Shown here one piece after another: positions 1 through 12,224 of a stretch of 64,000 nt of DNA. The first letter of the stretch is position 1, and every line of letters starts with the position of its first letter. The notes below the pieces were generated by a model. It saw nothing but the letters and a program-made list of their open reading frames with translations. It was not told the DNA's origin and did not search any database. Both the position numbers and the translations under genes were made by a program. Source of the stretch: Apostichopus japonicus (lineage: Eukaryota; Echinodermata; Holothuroidea; Aspidochirotida; Stichopodidae); the NCBI RefSeq assembly GCF_037975245.1, contig NC_092583.1, positions 14,549,264 to 14,613,263 of the forward strand, written 5' to 3'.

Positions 1-1751
1 TATGAGCATCTCTAGCACTTTAATGATATGAATAATTCAACAAGTGCCACATCGACCAAATTAAAGACTGCTATAGCTGAATTTTATGGTTTCATTCTTA
101 GAACAAGTTTTTGTAAATCTGGAATAGTTAATTCCTGCAGTGCCAGCAAGATATGAAAGATACTATCATTAAAAGTTGTTCATCAAGATAAAAAGTTCTT
201 GAAATATGTTGGGAAAATATTGCAGACAAAATTGTAGGTAACACAGCAAAACTTGGTTGAGATAGTCCAATGATACCATTCTTGTGATGAGACAACACCG
301 TGTCAAATTGTCTCAACAATGACAACAGTTGAACTAGGTGGTTTTTTAACAGCTTATAACCATTTTCTGCCGACTATAACGATCATACTAGTAAATTATT
401 TGCCTCACTTAAGCTACTGAAATTACCGGACCTTGTGAAAGTTCATCTTGCTACATTCGCTTATCGCTCTATTAATGGGTATAATCCGCCCACATGTAAA
501 AATTTATTCACTGTTAATAGGGAAATCCATGATTATAATACAAGACAGGCTGGTCACATACATAGACTTTTTCCCCATAGTAACCTGGGTAAACAGAGTA
601 TACGTTATCGGGCAAACACTTGCTGGAATTATCTACTTAATCATCATGATCATATACAAAATGATTCTCAGTCACCACGTTCCTTTAAAAGTCAATTAAG
701 CGAGGTTTACATAAGTGATTATTGATCCATAATACTTTTTAGAAATCTTTGTTTGTTTATATCGTTAACTCTGATAACTTAATTATTTTCCTTCTTTAGG
801 GAGTGGCTCTACTCGATAAGCCTTTCAGGTTTTTAGATCACTTCCTTTCTCTTTATACTCAATTTCATATCTGTAAACGTTTGTATGACATACAATGTAC
901 CGTATATTGAGAAAAAACAAATAAATGAAATGAAATGAAAATGAAATGAAAATTTTGGTTCCTGACTGTCACACTGGTAATTTCTCCTGACAATAATACA
1001 TACAGAAGGATACACTGGCAATAAGCTCACATGTTCTTGAGCCATGAGAGAAGCAGGACATTGAAAGTAACTTGGACTGATGCCAGAAAAGATTTGAAAC
1101 CATAGTAACGTTGGGTTACTCACCAATATTGGATGATCGGCTTGTGGTTCGATCTTTATTATTTAGTACCGATCTTTTCGCGAGAGCTATATCAGCCGTT
1201 ACCCTGGTAATGATGATTCTGAAAAACCGAACAACGAAAATCACAAAATAAAACAAAAACACTTTATAAATATTCAATATCCACAACCCCTTAGGACTAT
1301 GATGACATTTACTTCCTTTGCTCTCTCCATCTCATAACGCTCTGCTGTTCGAAGCAAGCGGTATATCTTCGCTCCGCAGAAAGGTTATTTCTTTACGATA
1401 GCCACACAGATAGCAAGCATGTGAAGAGAGGCTACTTGCTTTTAGGTTACACTTTACGGTACTATGGTGGCAGTATTCTATTAAAATCCAATCTCTGCCA
1501 CTTTCTAGGCCTGTAGATCTAATCAAACTAGGATATTATCTCTACACTGTTTGTTGAGAACTACTGACTGGCATACAGCCCACTGATCAGTCATCTGCGA
1601 TCAAAAACATTTGAGGGAGAGTAACGTTACTGCTCTTAAAAATATTGGCAGCTATGTTTAGATGCATTTCATTATTTGGAATTGGTATAAAAGACTGAAA
1701 TATTGCTTTGAATCGTTCTATTTTTTGGGGGGGAGGGGGGTGGGTACTTAC
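1..1751 (-). other. CACNB intron 7 (partial)
   Basis: From the exon 7 donor to the window edge. I searched the minus strand for the next expected GK words (ISITRVTADISLAKRS) and did not find them, so the next exon is outside the window. The intron holds a LINE 3' end at 340-952. A C-rich run in transcript sense (GGGGGGGAGGGGGG on the plus strand, 1727-1740) lies directly behind the donor. I see nothing else between 953 and 1720. Confidence 0.8.
340..952 (+). mobile_element. non-LTR retrotransposon 3' end (5'-truncated LINE)
   Basis: A plus-strand frame of about 120 codons carries the usual C-terminus of a LINE reverse transcriptase: LPDLVKVHLATFAYRSINGY, then DYNTRQAGHIHRLF, NLGKQSIRYRANTCWNYL and SFKSQLSEVYISDY. 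The pattern YNTRQA...LGKxSIRYxGxxxWN...SFKxxL is widespread in jockey/CR1-type elements. It is followed by an untranslated tail and a (TGAAA)n run near 925-952, the typical 3' end. The catalytic reverse transcriptase core is absent, so the copy is dead. It lies antisense to CACNB in intron 7. Family level is uncertain. Confidence 0.8.
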
Positions 1752-1894
1752 TTTCCCTCAAAGCGCCGTTTCAGGAAGTCAAACAGGGCCTTTTGCATCA
1801 TATCCGTGACTTCATATCCTTTGAGAGACGGTCCCACAATGACGACAGGTCGAATGGTTGGTACAACATCGTAAGGCGGTGTGTTATCTGATTG
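1752..1894 (-). CDS. CACNB: CACNB exon 7 (last SH3 strand, start of GK domain)
   Basis: Residues 272-318 plus two bases (AA). It starts [20 protein letters not shown], continues [20 protein letters not shown] and ends LKRRFEGK. This is nearly identical to the vertebrate and insect segment [51 protein letters not shown] forms the closing SH3 strand. [12 protein letters not shown] is the degenerate, catalytically dead P-loop of the guanylate-kinase-like domain, whose groove binds the alpha-interaction domain of the alpha1 I-II loop. Acceptor is cttatgtcacag|CAA after a plausible tctaac branch site, phase 0. Donor is GGAAA|GTAAGT, phase 2. The remaining GK exons lie to the left of base 1, so the gene is partial here only because of the window edge. 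Confidence 0.97.
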
Positions 1895-2154
1895 CTGTGA
1901 CATAAGATGGATCAACTCGTTAGAAATGACATCCCCGATCAAACCGATATATTCAAAATGATTTGAAAACTTTAAAAAACCAACCCTTCCAATATTTAAT
2001 GCATCACAACATCTCTGGTAAGTTTGAGATAAAAGATAAGAAGAAGTAAAGTGAAAATATTTCCTACCTACATAGGTTTTATTATTATTATTATTTTTTT
2101 GTTGAACTAATGCAATTGAACCGTTTTCACTTTCAATCTAGTTACTTTACAATA

Positions 2155-2375
2155 CTGAATGACATAATATAATAGTAAAATACATGTTTAATACATATAT
2201 ACATAATTACATATAGACATAATATATATACACAATACATAATATATATATATACATAATACATACACAATATATATAGTTATATACATACTATTTATAT
2301 ATACATAATACATATATGCATAGTATAATACATTTATAATAAATGTATAATACATACATAATATGTATATACAAA
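2155..2375. repeat. AT-rich microsatellite (ATACAT / TATA)
   Basis: Long run of irregular ATACAT and TATATA units with interruptions, lying in intron 6. It has no coding content. Confidence 0.85.
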
Positions 2376-3555
2376 ATATGCTAGAAAGTCAGAAAATGGT
2401 CACCCATGCTCAAACAATTTACTGCCAAAATTTGAAAGTATTTTAAATATCTTCACACACTTATTTCAACTGTTTTAACACCAAGTTTAATCCTCCTCAA
2501 AATGGCTTGGGAGAATTGAAGGATCAGATCCCCTTCGAAAGAAATTGCAAAATTTCCTTGCAAATGTTTAGCATGTTAACATTCTGAAGCCAATACACAT
2601 GACCTTTCAATATTAAAGACAATCAAACGTTCATTTCTCATTTGTAGATGTTATTATGTTCCAACAATCTGAACAAGAATTTAAAAAAACAAACAAAAAA
2701 CCAAAAAATGATAAGAAATCCTAAAAGCAATAGCTTAATCAAGAGAGTCTGACATCCATTTCGTGACCACCCTTCTGGAATCACTCTTAACATGCGTAAT
2801 TGCGAAAGACACGAAAAACAAAAACTGTTTGGAGATAAAACTGTTGCCAAGGTGATTAGCGAGTTTTGCATCTACCCAAGCATGAAATGTTCTAAGGGCT
2901 GACCTTTACCAAAAAGCAGCCTCTCTGAAATTAAAGACAAAAATAAGACCCCGTGGCATTTCCAAATCTGCTTGCATTGTTCTGTCTTTTTGATATTAAA
3001 ATGACTGTAACAGCCGTCATTTGACAAAATCTGTTTCGAGCAAGCTTAAAAGGTCTCTTCGCTCCAGCATCTATCGACGTTAATATGTTACCGAGTAAAC
3101 AAAAAAAAAGAAGCAAACATAAACATCGTTTGGGTAGTGATTCATCAGGTTAAGAGGATGCTTAAATTACAACCCAGCCTAAGCATTTAATAGCAGAGAA
3201 ATAGAAGTTGCTGTTTATCTTGTTTTATAGAGAAATGAATCAGGAATATTCATCCATAAAATGTCCATGTAAATTGTTATAGTCTTACCTCATTTTTGTG
3301 CACTTTTTGGATTTTTTTGGGGGGGTTTTTCTGTGGTTTTTCTAATTGTGAAATATTACACAAATTATCAAAAAGAGTTTCAAATGACGCTGGGAATGCA
3401 GCTTGCACACATAGAATCTACTAATTTCTATGATAATATATAAGATTTTTTCCAAACTTTGTCTACTTTCAATGACTGCAGAGTAAATGATATTCTCAAA
3501 TTGTCCTTTACCACTCAATGGACAGAACTACGATACTGCATGCCACTAAGTGCAT

Positions 3556-3719
3556 CCCTCCCCACCCCAACCAGCATTTCCCGCCCCAACCAGCATTCCC
3601 CACCCCAACCAGCATTTCCTGCCCCAACTATCATTCACCGCCCTAACCCACCATTCCCCCACCCTCAACCACTGTTCCCCGCCCTAACCCACCATTCCCC
3701 ATCCTAACCCACCATTCCT
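3556..3719. repeat. C-rich minisatellite, 19-21 bp unit, about 8 copies
   Basis: Units of the form CCCCACCCCAACCAGCATT. Later copies drift to CCCCGCCCTAACCCACCATT. On the CACNB transcript strand the array is G-rich and begins about 28 nucleotides after the exon 6 donor, close enough to be in range to influence splicing. An 82-codon plus-strand frame across it is an artefact of the repeat. Confidence 0.9.
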
Positions 3720-3747
3720 ATAAAGTTTCAGGAAGTGCTGATTTTAC

Positions 3748-3866
3748 CTTTTTGAAGAATGGTTTCCTCTTTTCTTTTCCGGTTCCTTGCATCGGCAGTG
3801 TCCCACTTTTCGTTCTCCGTAGCGATTCAGAATCCTCATCTAGGCCATTTTGATCACCGTCAACTC
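3748..3866 (-). CDS. CACNB: CACNB exon 6 (second HOOK exon, RKPFFKK end)
   Basis: 119 bases: the last two bases of Gly232, then residues 233-271, beginning VDGDQNGLDEDSESLRRTKS and ending GTGKEKRKPFFKK. KEKRKPFFKK matches the family word KEKRMPFFKK/KEKRKSFFKK that precedes the last SH3 strand. Acceptor is tcttttaatcttccag|GA with a good tract, and donor is AAG|GTAAAA, phase 0. The incoming phase fits exon 5 exactly. The acidic DQNGLDEDSES stretch is typical of HOOK. A C-rich minisatellite starts about 28 bases past the donor. The exon lies 17 kb from exon 5, leaving room for undetected alternative HOOK exons. Confidence 0.93.
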
Positions 3867-4399
3867 CTGGAAGATTAAAAGAGAGGATTCACGATGTAAA
3901 TTGCTGTTAAAAATTCATTTAAAAAATAGTTTGCAGAGGTATGGAACGTGAAAGTTCCAGTTGTACACCTCCTTCGGACTTGGAGGTGACTCCTTTCTGT
4001 GTCCCAGCTACTAATTTCAAACAGAAATATCCCATAAATGTAGATTTGACAGAAACAGCTGAAATGTTACCGAACCTCACAATCAAAGATTTCCAATAAT
4101 GAAAACTAAGACACCTTCCTTCATTTTGCTTATCACCAAACGAACATGATTACCAAGTGCAAAATGAATGAACAGAAACTTTGTAGCCCAAATAATTTTT
4201 GATAAAATGTGATATTGATATGCAACATCTTTCACTATATATTTGAATTAAGTGAAAAGTTTTTGAAATGAAAATGTTAATGAAATAGTTGGACATATTT
4301 CCCAGAAATAGCATTATTAAACCCACAATGAAGGCTCACTTTCAATTTTAAAGGTATTTATATTACTTATATTACGATCTTACTCGACCACTACGCAAC

Positions 4400-4460
4400 T
4401 CCCCCTCCCCCCTGAACCCCCTCCCACTGAACCCCCCTCCCCCCTGAACACCCCCGCCCC
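4400..4460. repeat. C-rich short tandem repeat (G-rich on transcript strand)
   Basis: About three imperfect CTGAACCCCCCTCCC units. The minus (transcript) strand carries several runs of four or more G separated by short loops, a pattern compatible with a G-quadruplex in the CACNB pre-mRNA. Confidence 0.8.
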
Positions 4461-6689
4461 GTAAATACTGTGTGGTTTTAAATATCCTGTGAGGCTGTTC
4501 TACAAACAGAAGTATTACCCTAATAGGGTAACACCTTCCATGCATGGTTAACTGGTATGCAGACACCATGCTACTACTGTTCACACAGCGTTAATACATA
4601 CAGAATACACACAATACAATTTTTTTTCACACACAGCCCTCCGCTTCTGAGCAGCCTAGGCTGCATTGCATTCCTAAGCAATCAAAATGGCTGATATCAA
4701 AGTACCTGCATAAAATTATAACAGCTACCAGGGACCAATTTAAAAAAATTCAACATTTGTTACTGTATAGCTGGTCTAATGGGTACATGTACTAATATAA
4801 TACACCAGTGTAATTATCACTGAATTGTGTACATGCGCAATCATCAAATATGCCATGGTGTGTACAGTATATGTATGGGTAGCAAATATGAAAAGAATCT
4901 GGAAATTTGTTGTTAAATTGTTTTTGGTCATATCATACAGTAGATATTCTGTGATGAACAAAGTGGCAAAAAAACAAAAAAACAATCTTTCATGACAGGT
5001 ACCAAATCTTCACAACCCCCCCCCCCCCCATGTACCCTGGCAGGGTAGAAATCAACAAGTTTATGGTCCTGTCAATGATCCTGGTGACGATGCATATATG
5101 TGAAATATTTGCATTGTTATGTACCTACAGACTAGTGGCATACTGGAAACTTAAGCTGAATGTTGAGAACATTGCTTTTCCAAAATACAATTTTTTTGTT
5201 TTACACTTTTGGTTTTTGCTAAAGCACACATGAATGAAAACGATAATTATTTTTAATTTTCATTTAATTCGGTGACCTACATTAGCTAACTGTGTTAGTT
5301 TTGCACATATTGTAGACTTCACTATATATGTACTGATGGTAATTAATTGACCAATCAAATACAATTGTGGTACTCAAGTACAGTAACTCAGTCTTCCATA
5401 CCTACATATTAACTACTGCTTTAATGTGAATTTTTATTTTATTATTCAACAACCATTATACTGTATTTTAATTTCCGTATCGTTATGTCGCCCTCTAAAG
5501 GCTACCACAATTATTATTTTCTAGATTGAACAATGAGTTGTTACTGGATGACTTTGTGGAAGGCCAAAACTAATTTCGGCATTCTACACGTATTATCACA
5601 TGATTACTCTGTGACCATGATATATTTATCTAGCTGGCATTCCCTCGCTGACATGCCTCACACATCTAGAGAAACCCAGACGGCCAGCTTTCTGGCGGCT
5701 TCTGCTTAATTATCTATGCATTCTCCACAAGCCAAGATATCAATAGAGCACCTCCTGCTAATTAACTATTTATCAACTTTCTTGTTAAAGAATTCTGCAT
5801 GATTAACAAGAGATTATTATAGCTAGACGGAGAAAAAAAACCCTCATCTCGTCAAGAAAGAAACAAAGAAAACAAAAGGATGCAGAAAAGGACAAGGAAA
5901 TAACTTAAAAATAATTGATGATTACTTGACAGGTTAACATATAAATATGAAATATGTACAAGTATTATACATGTCTGAAATAAGTAATAAATAATAAAAT
6001 ATTAATACTAATTAAAAATTAAAAATGATAATAATAATAGTAATAATTTATAAGAAATAAAGAAATAAATAACTTTGAACCCTTTATATAAAATTTTACA
6101 TTGTCAATTTTGCGTACAAAATTATACCTCTGTCTTAATTCCAATGTACTTTACAGGATTGAGGAACAAAATCTATCTACTTTTTGAAAGATCCAGCGAT
6201 GACAGCAGACAAGGCATTAATTAAACAGATCATTGTATAGCACACACATTATGACAAGCACGGTAGCACCTACAATAAACCAGAACTAATCTAGCTACAA
6301 GGCTACTGCACGCAAGTATATAAGCCATTACAAAATCAACCAAGTTGATTAAGCTGAGGTTGAAGAATTTTATAAACAGAGGGCAAGTCACTCTACCACA
6401 ATTATTGCCTCTGTCTTAATTGCAACGTAGTCGAGGAATAATGTAAAACCGCAGTATCTGGAAATCCCATCCAGCAGGTTATTAACTATATTTAATTATT
6501 AAAACTGCATGATCTTTACATCCAACAACAACAAAATTAGTAACACAGGCCTACATTGCATCAAAACAATCGTACAAGATTTTAAGACAATACCATTAAC
6601 ATAAACGGAGGTTGGTGCGCGGAGCAGGTAGCGATTGAAAAAGGGAATATATTATTATTTATACCATATGTCTGCATGACCCGTAATTC

Positions 6690-6790
6690 ACCCCCCTGGC
6701 CCCTGTGCTACATCCCCCTGACCAACCCCTCACCCCCTCACTCACCCCCTCACTCACCCCCCTCACTCACCCCCCTCACTCACCCCCCCC
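6690..6790. repeat. (CACTCACCCCCCT)n C-rich tandem repeat
   Basis: About five near-perfect copies of a 12-13 bp CACTCACCCCCCT unit from 6735, preceded by a looser C-rich stretch. On the CACNB transcript strand this gives runs of five to eight G spaced by TGAGTGA. Confidence 0.85.
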
Positions 6791-7615
6791 ATCCTCTCAT
6801 ATGGTCTAGCAGTGTGGGAGCAGAATACTATACCAGATCGCACATTATCATTGGTCATCTTCTTGCCACTTGAATCCATCTTAATTAAAACTTTTTGACA
6901 ATTTAACAATTTTCTTTGTTTACCAAGTTCATTCTAAATCAATCTCAAGAACTATTTTAAGTTCCTTTTCACTGCTGCCAAATTGATGACTTCAAATGAA
7001 CACAATGACCTAAAGGTTAACCAGAATAGTCTTGTAATAATACTCTGAGAGTGGATCAAATTAAATCAATGACAATTAAGATGCAATTGCCATCAACCGG
7101 TAAATACGTCAAACAGGGGAAGGGAGATACGGAAACCAAATATTGTCCATGCGCTTGGGAATTCTTGGAAGTGATCGACTGGTTACGATCATCACGACGT
7201 CATTCATTGGATTTCTGATATCCCATGCCAGAGGGGGGGTGGTCTTGTTTACATGTTTGGTAAACAAGATAGCTGCAAAGCTACATAGGATAATAGCCCT
7301 AAGAAATTATCAGTTATATAGTGCTCCAATATCAAAAACATACTGTAAGGATACTGTATACACCTATATACAAAAGATTTCAAGACATTTCATGATTTGA
7401 TAGAATCATGGGGAGTTTTTTTTCCTACTGAAAAAGTCAAACATAGCTATCTATAAAATCGATGGTACATTCCAACAAGATATTGTGTATATAGCTCAGG
7501 CAAATCACAGTTATGTACATATAGGAAGATGAGTGCAAGACAATTTGTAGGGAGAGATTAAACAGCCAATTGATGCAATAGTAATAAGGTACCACTTCAA
7601 GAGTAAGAGTTAGTG

Positions 7616-7986
7616 AGGGCGTTGTGGTCAAGTGGTTAAAGCAGTGGACTTGTGATCTAAGGATTACAGGTTCGAGCCCTGGCCAGATCATTGCGTTGTG
7701 TCCTTGGGCAAGGCGCTTTATCTCCATTGCCTCTCTTCACCCAGGTGTATAAATGGGGACTTGCCAGTTGCGTGCGCCGGTTTGTGGCTGCACCCTATGG
7801 GAAGTCCCCAGGGGACACGTGGTTGTGAAGCACTGTGGTGCCCCAGGAGAGATTGATTGAATTGTGCACACTTTGGTGTGTAGGGGTGTCAAGTTACCAA
7901 TGACCAGGGTTGTAAAGTCGTGTGAGAGGGCCTTGGCCCTGAACAAGACTGTAAACCTAAATAATAAAAAATATTTTAAAAAAAAA
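7616..7986 (+). mobile_element. tRNA-derived SINE, full length
   Basis: The head resembles a tRNA with a perfect pol III box A (TGGTCAAGTGG, 7625-7635) and a near-perfect box B (GGTTCGAGCCC, 7669-7679), 44 bases apart. A body follows that contains CCTTGGGCAAGGCGCTTTAT, a motif common to invertebrate tRNA SINEs. The element ends in an A-rich tail (AATAATAAAAAATATTTTAAAAAAAA). Length is about 370 bp. It lies in intron 5, antisense to CACNB. It is not a functional tRNA gene: no acceptor stem closes after box B. Antisense frames across it are artefacts. Confidence 0.87.
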
Positions 7987-9417
7987 GAAGCTGGGGGGGG
8001 GGGGGGCTGTAGCCTCCTGCATCGGACGTAATCTTTCATATTCCACTGTTTCACACAGCTGGGGAGAATTTTTTTTTTTACATGGAACCTTACTTAGAAA
8101 TGTGTGCATGTCCTAGAAAGACATGTTTACTTAACTTTGTGTATATTATACAGTACTTCACCTACAGTGTGCAACATACAGTATTATGTTGGCATATAGG
8201 AGGTATTATTAATTATTCAATTGACATTTGACAAAAAAAGCTAAAACTGGCTTTTTAAATCTAAATATCAACTGAATATTAGTTTGCAATTTTTAACCCT
8301 TTTGACAAGCAGTTTTTGAGGGCAAGTTATTTATTTCCTCGAAGTGAAATATTTTGTAGATAAAAACCTAGTGATAGAAATTGTCCAGAAGTTGCTCCTG
8401 GGCATCCATTTGCTAATTTCAATCGGTCCCCGGGGTGATCCAGTTCGTTACAGAGAGAAGAGTAGGAAGCCAGGGAAGGGGTGGGTTTCAGGCACGAGTA
8501 ACATACTAACATACTGCAAACTTGCAGCAAAACTGAAACTATTTCATTACAAGTTATGAAACTTATGAATTACAGACTTATTTAAAAGATTTACTGTAGG
8601 AGTCTTGAAGAGAATATTTAGAAGATGACAACTACCTCTATAAAAAACAATTTGACAGGTTATTTGATGTAGCTTTGTCTGCTATGTAGCTTTCTTATTC
8701 TACAATCTCTTCCAATGAAAGCCTTCAAATATTATTTTTTAATTTAATAAATTACAATCACATCTTCTGTTGTTTAAGTAGGCCAACTAATTGTCTGGTC
8801 TTGTTCTTATTGCTTTACTTTAATTAACCCATCTGCTCGATAGTCAATTAGAGGAAAACAAAAACCCTGGAATAAACTGAGCCGAGTAAAACGATCTACT
8901 TTTACGAGCTGTATACTGCAACGCGAGAGGTAAATGTCGCAGCTGTCAAAACAAAGAGTTAATGTTTGATACTATGTAGAAACCTCTGAATCAAATAATA
9001 ACATTCATGATTATGTTCACGTCCTCATACTTCGTTCTATTCCTCGGCTTTAAACTTACTTAATTGATATTTATTGATTTGAACCAGATTTCTTTTCTTT
9101 CTTCTCTCTCTATCTTTCTCGCTTTTTTCTTATCGCTAGATGCAGCGAGTAGTCTTAGAAAACAATGTAACCGCCTTCCCATCTGATACAGTCTCCAGTA
9201 TGTATCCCATAAATTTGTCAAGGAGACTGGATTTTAATTTACTTATAATTTAATTCATATTACAGCAGAAATTGATTTTCCAGTAATATTCTGCTCTCAT
9301 GGAATATCCATATATATATACTTCCACAGAGACTATATGGAAGAGAACTGTGCTGGAGGTGAACAGTACATCTAACAGAACAATACCTGACCTCCATGCA
9401 GTTAACCCATCACACTC

Positions 9418-9590
9418 TGTACACATATTAATGTATCCTATTACACTAACAAATACATATTAATTTAGCCTACTACAAAAACAAATACATATTAATTTAT
9501 CCTATTACACAAATACATATTAATTAATTCCTATTTACACAAATACATATTAATTAATCCTATTTACACAAACAAATACATAATTTGTAT
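9418..9590. repeat. AT-rich tandem repeat, about 32 bp, 5 copies
   Basis: Copies of ACACAAATACATATTAAT followed by TAATCCTATT, with small length differences. It is intronic and non-coding. Confidence 0.85.
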
Positions 9591-11817
9591 TAATTATCAT
9601 TTAATTCATTTGCCACATCTTCTAAAAGAAAAGAATCAAGATTCAGTATTTTTTTCTGACAAAAGTAGAATGTTGTGCGGTATGGTTTGTGACACTTTAT
9701 TTAAAAAAACAAATAACAAATACGGTTGACTGCTCAAGTTTGAAATGAGCATCTCACATTTATTGGTTCAAATGCAATTTGGGCCCTTTCTAGGTGCTAG
9801 TCAGAGGAGAGTTCAGGGATCAGGAGCGGGGAATCGGATCAGGAGCGAGGAATTGGACATCACAGCTTGTCCTCTTTAAACGATGAAGAGTGAACTTAAA
9901 TTCTGGGTAGAAAGACACTGGTATGTTAACAGTTGGACATCCATTCTCTATAGCCGAGGTGAAGAAGTATTGCTGTTCATACATAGAGACCAGTGAATCA
10001 TCTGGGTACTTAATCACAAAGGACAGCAAAGATGGTCGCACCAACTTTTAATTCTTTATAGTAGATACTTGTTGACTTTCCTTTAATGAGGGCATGAAAG
10101 GAAGGGAACATATAAAACTGCCAGAGGTACTGTTGAGTGTGGTGGACCCTGTACTACTGTGGTGTACCATTAACGGTACTGAACTGCAGTGGTTGTATTG
10201 CTGGCATATGACATATACAGGTCAACTTGAAGATCCCAAGTTTGAGATGACGGATGTTGCCCTGGTTCGAGATGCGTGATGAAAAGTACTATAAACAAAC
10301 TTTCTTCTGGGTCATCCAGTGTTTGAGAAGAACCCTTGAGTGTCTCATGATTGGAAACCCATGATAAAAGCATCAGCGAATTAATATGGCTGTTCTTTAA
10401 TACCCCAATTTGCAACCCCGAAGAGTATTGTTAGGCGACTCCAGATACTAAGGCTGTTACTGCAGAGTAAACTTCAGAGTTCTGATGCTCCTTTTCTGGC
10501 CTACTAGGATTTGAAAAGCCATATAAATGGTCACATTGCTTATAAAAAAAACAAGCAATGAAAGGAGATACCTGTTTCCACTAAGATCTGTTTGCCAAAA
10601 AGGCTCTATGTAACTGCTGCTCAAGCTTGTAATCACATTTTTTGGGGGGGGGGAGGTTATTCGTACCTCCTGAAGAAATAAATGTGGACAAATCTCACTC
10701 TCGTTCTACACGTCTGATCTAAATTGATGAACATTTCAAAGCTTCCAAGCAATAAAGTAACTCGATAAACTGGGACACGAGGAGAATTCACCTCAGAAAT
10801 CCAGCTATGGGAGTGAAGCCTTGATGTCCCAGAGGATGTTCTCAAACCCTACAAGCCTTGAAAACTGTAAGTTGCAGTAACTGTAAAAGATTTCCATTGC
10901 TTGATTCAAGACTAAGGATGCAGGAACTTGCTATTTGTTGTCTATGGTAAATGTTGAGTCAAGCGGAAAAGGTTCTTCTTCAACCCTGTTATCAGTAGAT
11001 AACAGAAAAATTGATCCCAATCTAATAAGATCATTTGTCTGGGAGGAGAGATAAATCTGGGAGGAGATATAAATCTTTGATAAACTGGGACGATTTAATG
11101 AGTCTGTTCTTCCTCAAAGCTGAAGACTCATTTGCTGAGTAAAGGAAGATATTACTGTACAAAACAAAAGCAAAATCACAATAAAAGAATCGCTATAGGG
11201 TAAAAGAGTGGTTACCTTGTCTCGGACACCATCTAAGATGGTAAGTGAGAGAAGGTACAGTATACAAAATATGCAAACTATATCACAGGATGCCAGAATT
11301 GCAATAGAGCAACTAATGGCACCTCTTCCTTGGTCACCCTCTGAAGTGAGAATACAACAAATAAAGTCGTGTGATTGTGGAGCCAATATTTCAGCTACTC
11401 TATGTCTCCAATATCCCAATATTAGCTAAAGGAAGCTGAGATCAAGGAGAAAGTTTTTCATCTCAAAGAAATTGATCCCGACTGGGAAGACAGTTAAGGA
11501 CCTTCTGTGATTTCCAAGCAATCTGAATCCAGCAAACTACATGAGGAATAACCATACCGAATGCCTTGGCATTCTCTGAATTGGCTGGGATTTCGACAAA
11601 CCATTAAACTTAAGATTGTAAATGTGATTAACTCGGGACAGTAGTCCCTTCATAGCGACCACTCGTATTTGGAGAAAGCTTTGTTATGGTTTGGGTGCTA
11701 AGATGGCATCGGTAAGGGAATCTTGGAGCCATATTCAATACTGTGGGTATGCATGATGAGAGTTGGATAGGTATATCCATCTGGTGTAAAAGCCAGGGCT
11801 GCATCCCAACCACTTGG

Positions 11818-12224
11818 GACAGCAGATGCAGAAACATGTGCAGATCAGTATCTGTTTCTGGAGCAAGTAGAACAACTTGGAAGAACTTTTGAAAGAACAA
11901 TACCAGCCTGTCACATTCAGTTGGGGGGGGGGAGGTAGGGGGAGGGATTTAGGGGGAGGGATTTAGGGGTTATATGTAGTGATTAGCTATAGATATATCC
12001 AGCATCCAGGGTTGTTAGGACAGCAGAACATGTGCAGATCAGAATCTGTTTCTAGAGCAAGTAGAACAACTTGGAATAACCTTTGAAAGAACAATACCAG
12101 TCTGTGACCTGTGAAATTTATACCAGCCTGTGACATTCAGTTAAGGGGAGAGGGGGGTAGGGGGAGAGATGTAGGGGTTATATATAGTGATTAGCTGTAG
12201 ATATAACCAGCATCTAGGGTTGTG
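11818..12224. repeat. about 200-bp tandem duplication
   Basis: The block starting GACAGCAG...ACATGTGCAGATCAG and ending CCAGCATC(C/T)AGGGTTGT occurs twice in direct orientation, starting at 11818 and 12019. Differences are scattered. The second copy carries an extra internal duplication around CCAGTCTGTGAC / CCAGCCTGTGAC. Each copy contains a G-rich stretch (GGTAGGGGGAG). Function unknown. Confidence 0.85.

Larger units (their letters stand above)
1895..3747 (-). other. CACNB intron 6
   Basis: A 1.85-kb intron between exons 6 and 7. It contains an AT-rich (ATACAT)-like microsatellite at about 2155-2375 and the C-rich minisatellite at 3556-3719 close to the exon 6 donor. The rest shows no coding or repeat signal I can name. 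Confidence 0.85.

Noticed and set aside
4384-4584. Gly/Arg-rich minus-strand frame (GGGVQGGGGFSGRGFRGEGE) resembling an RGG RNA-binding tail
   Set aside because: It is a translation of the C-rich tandem repeat with no conserved flanking domain.
7616-7700. tRNA gene candidate with box A and box B
   Set aside because: No acceptor stem pairs after box B, and the sequence continues into a SINE body with an A-rich tail.
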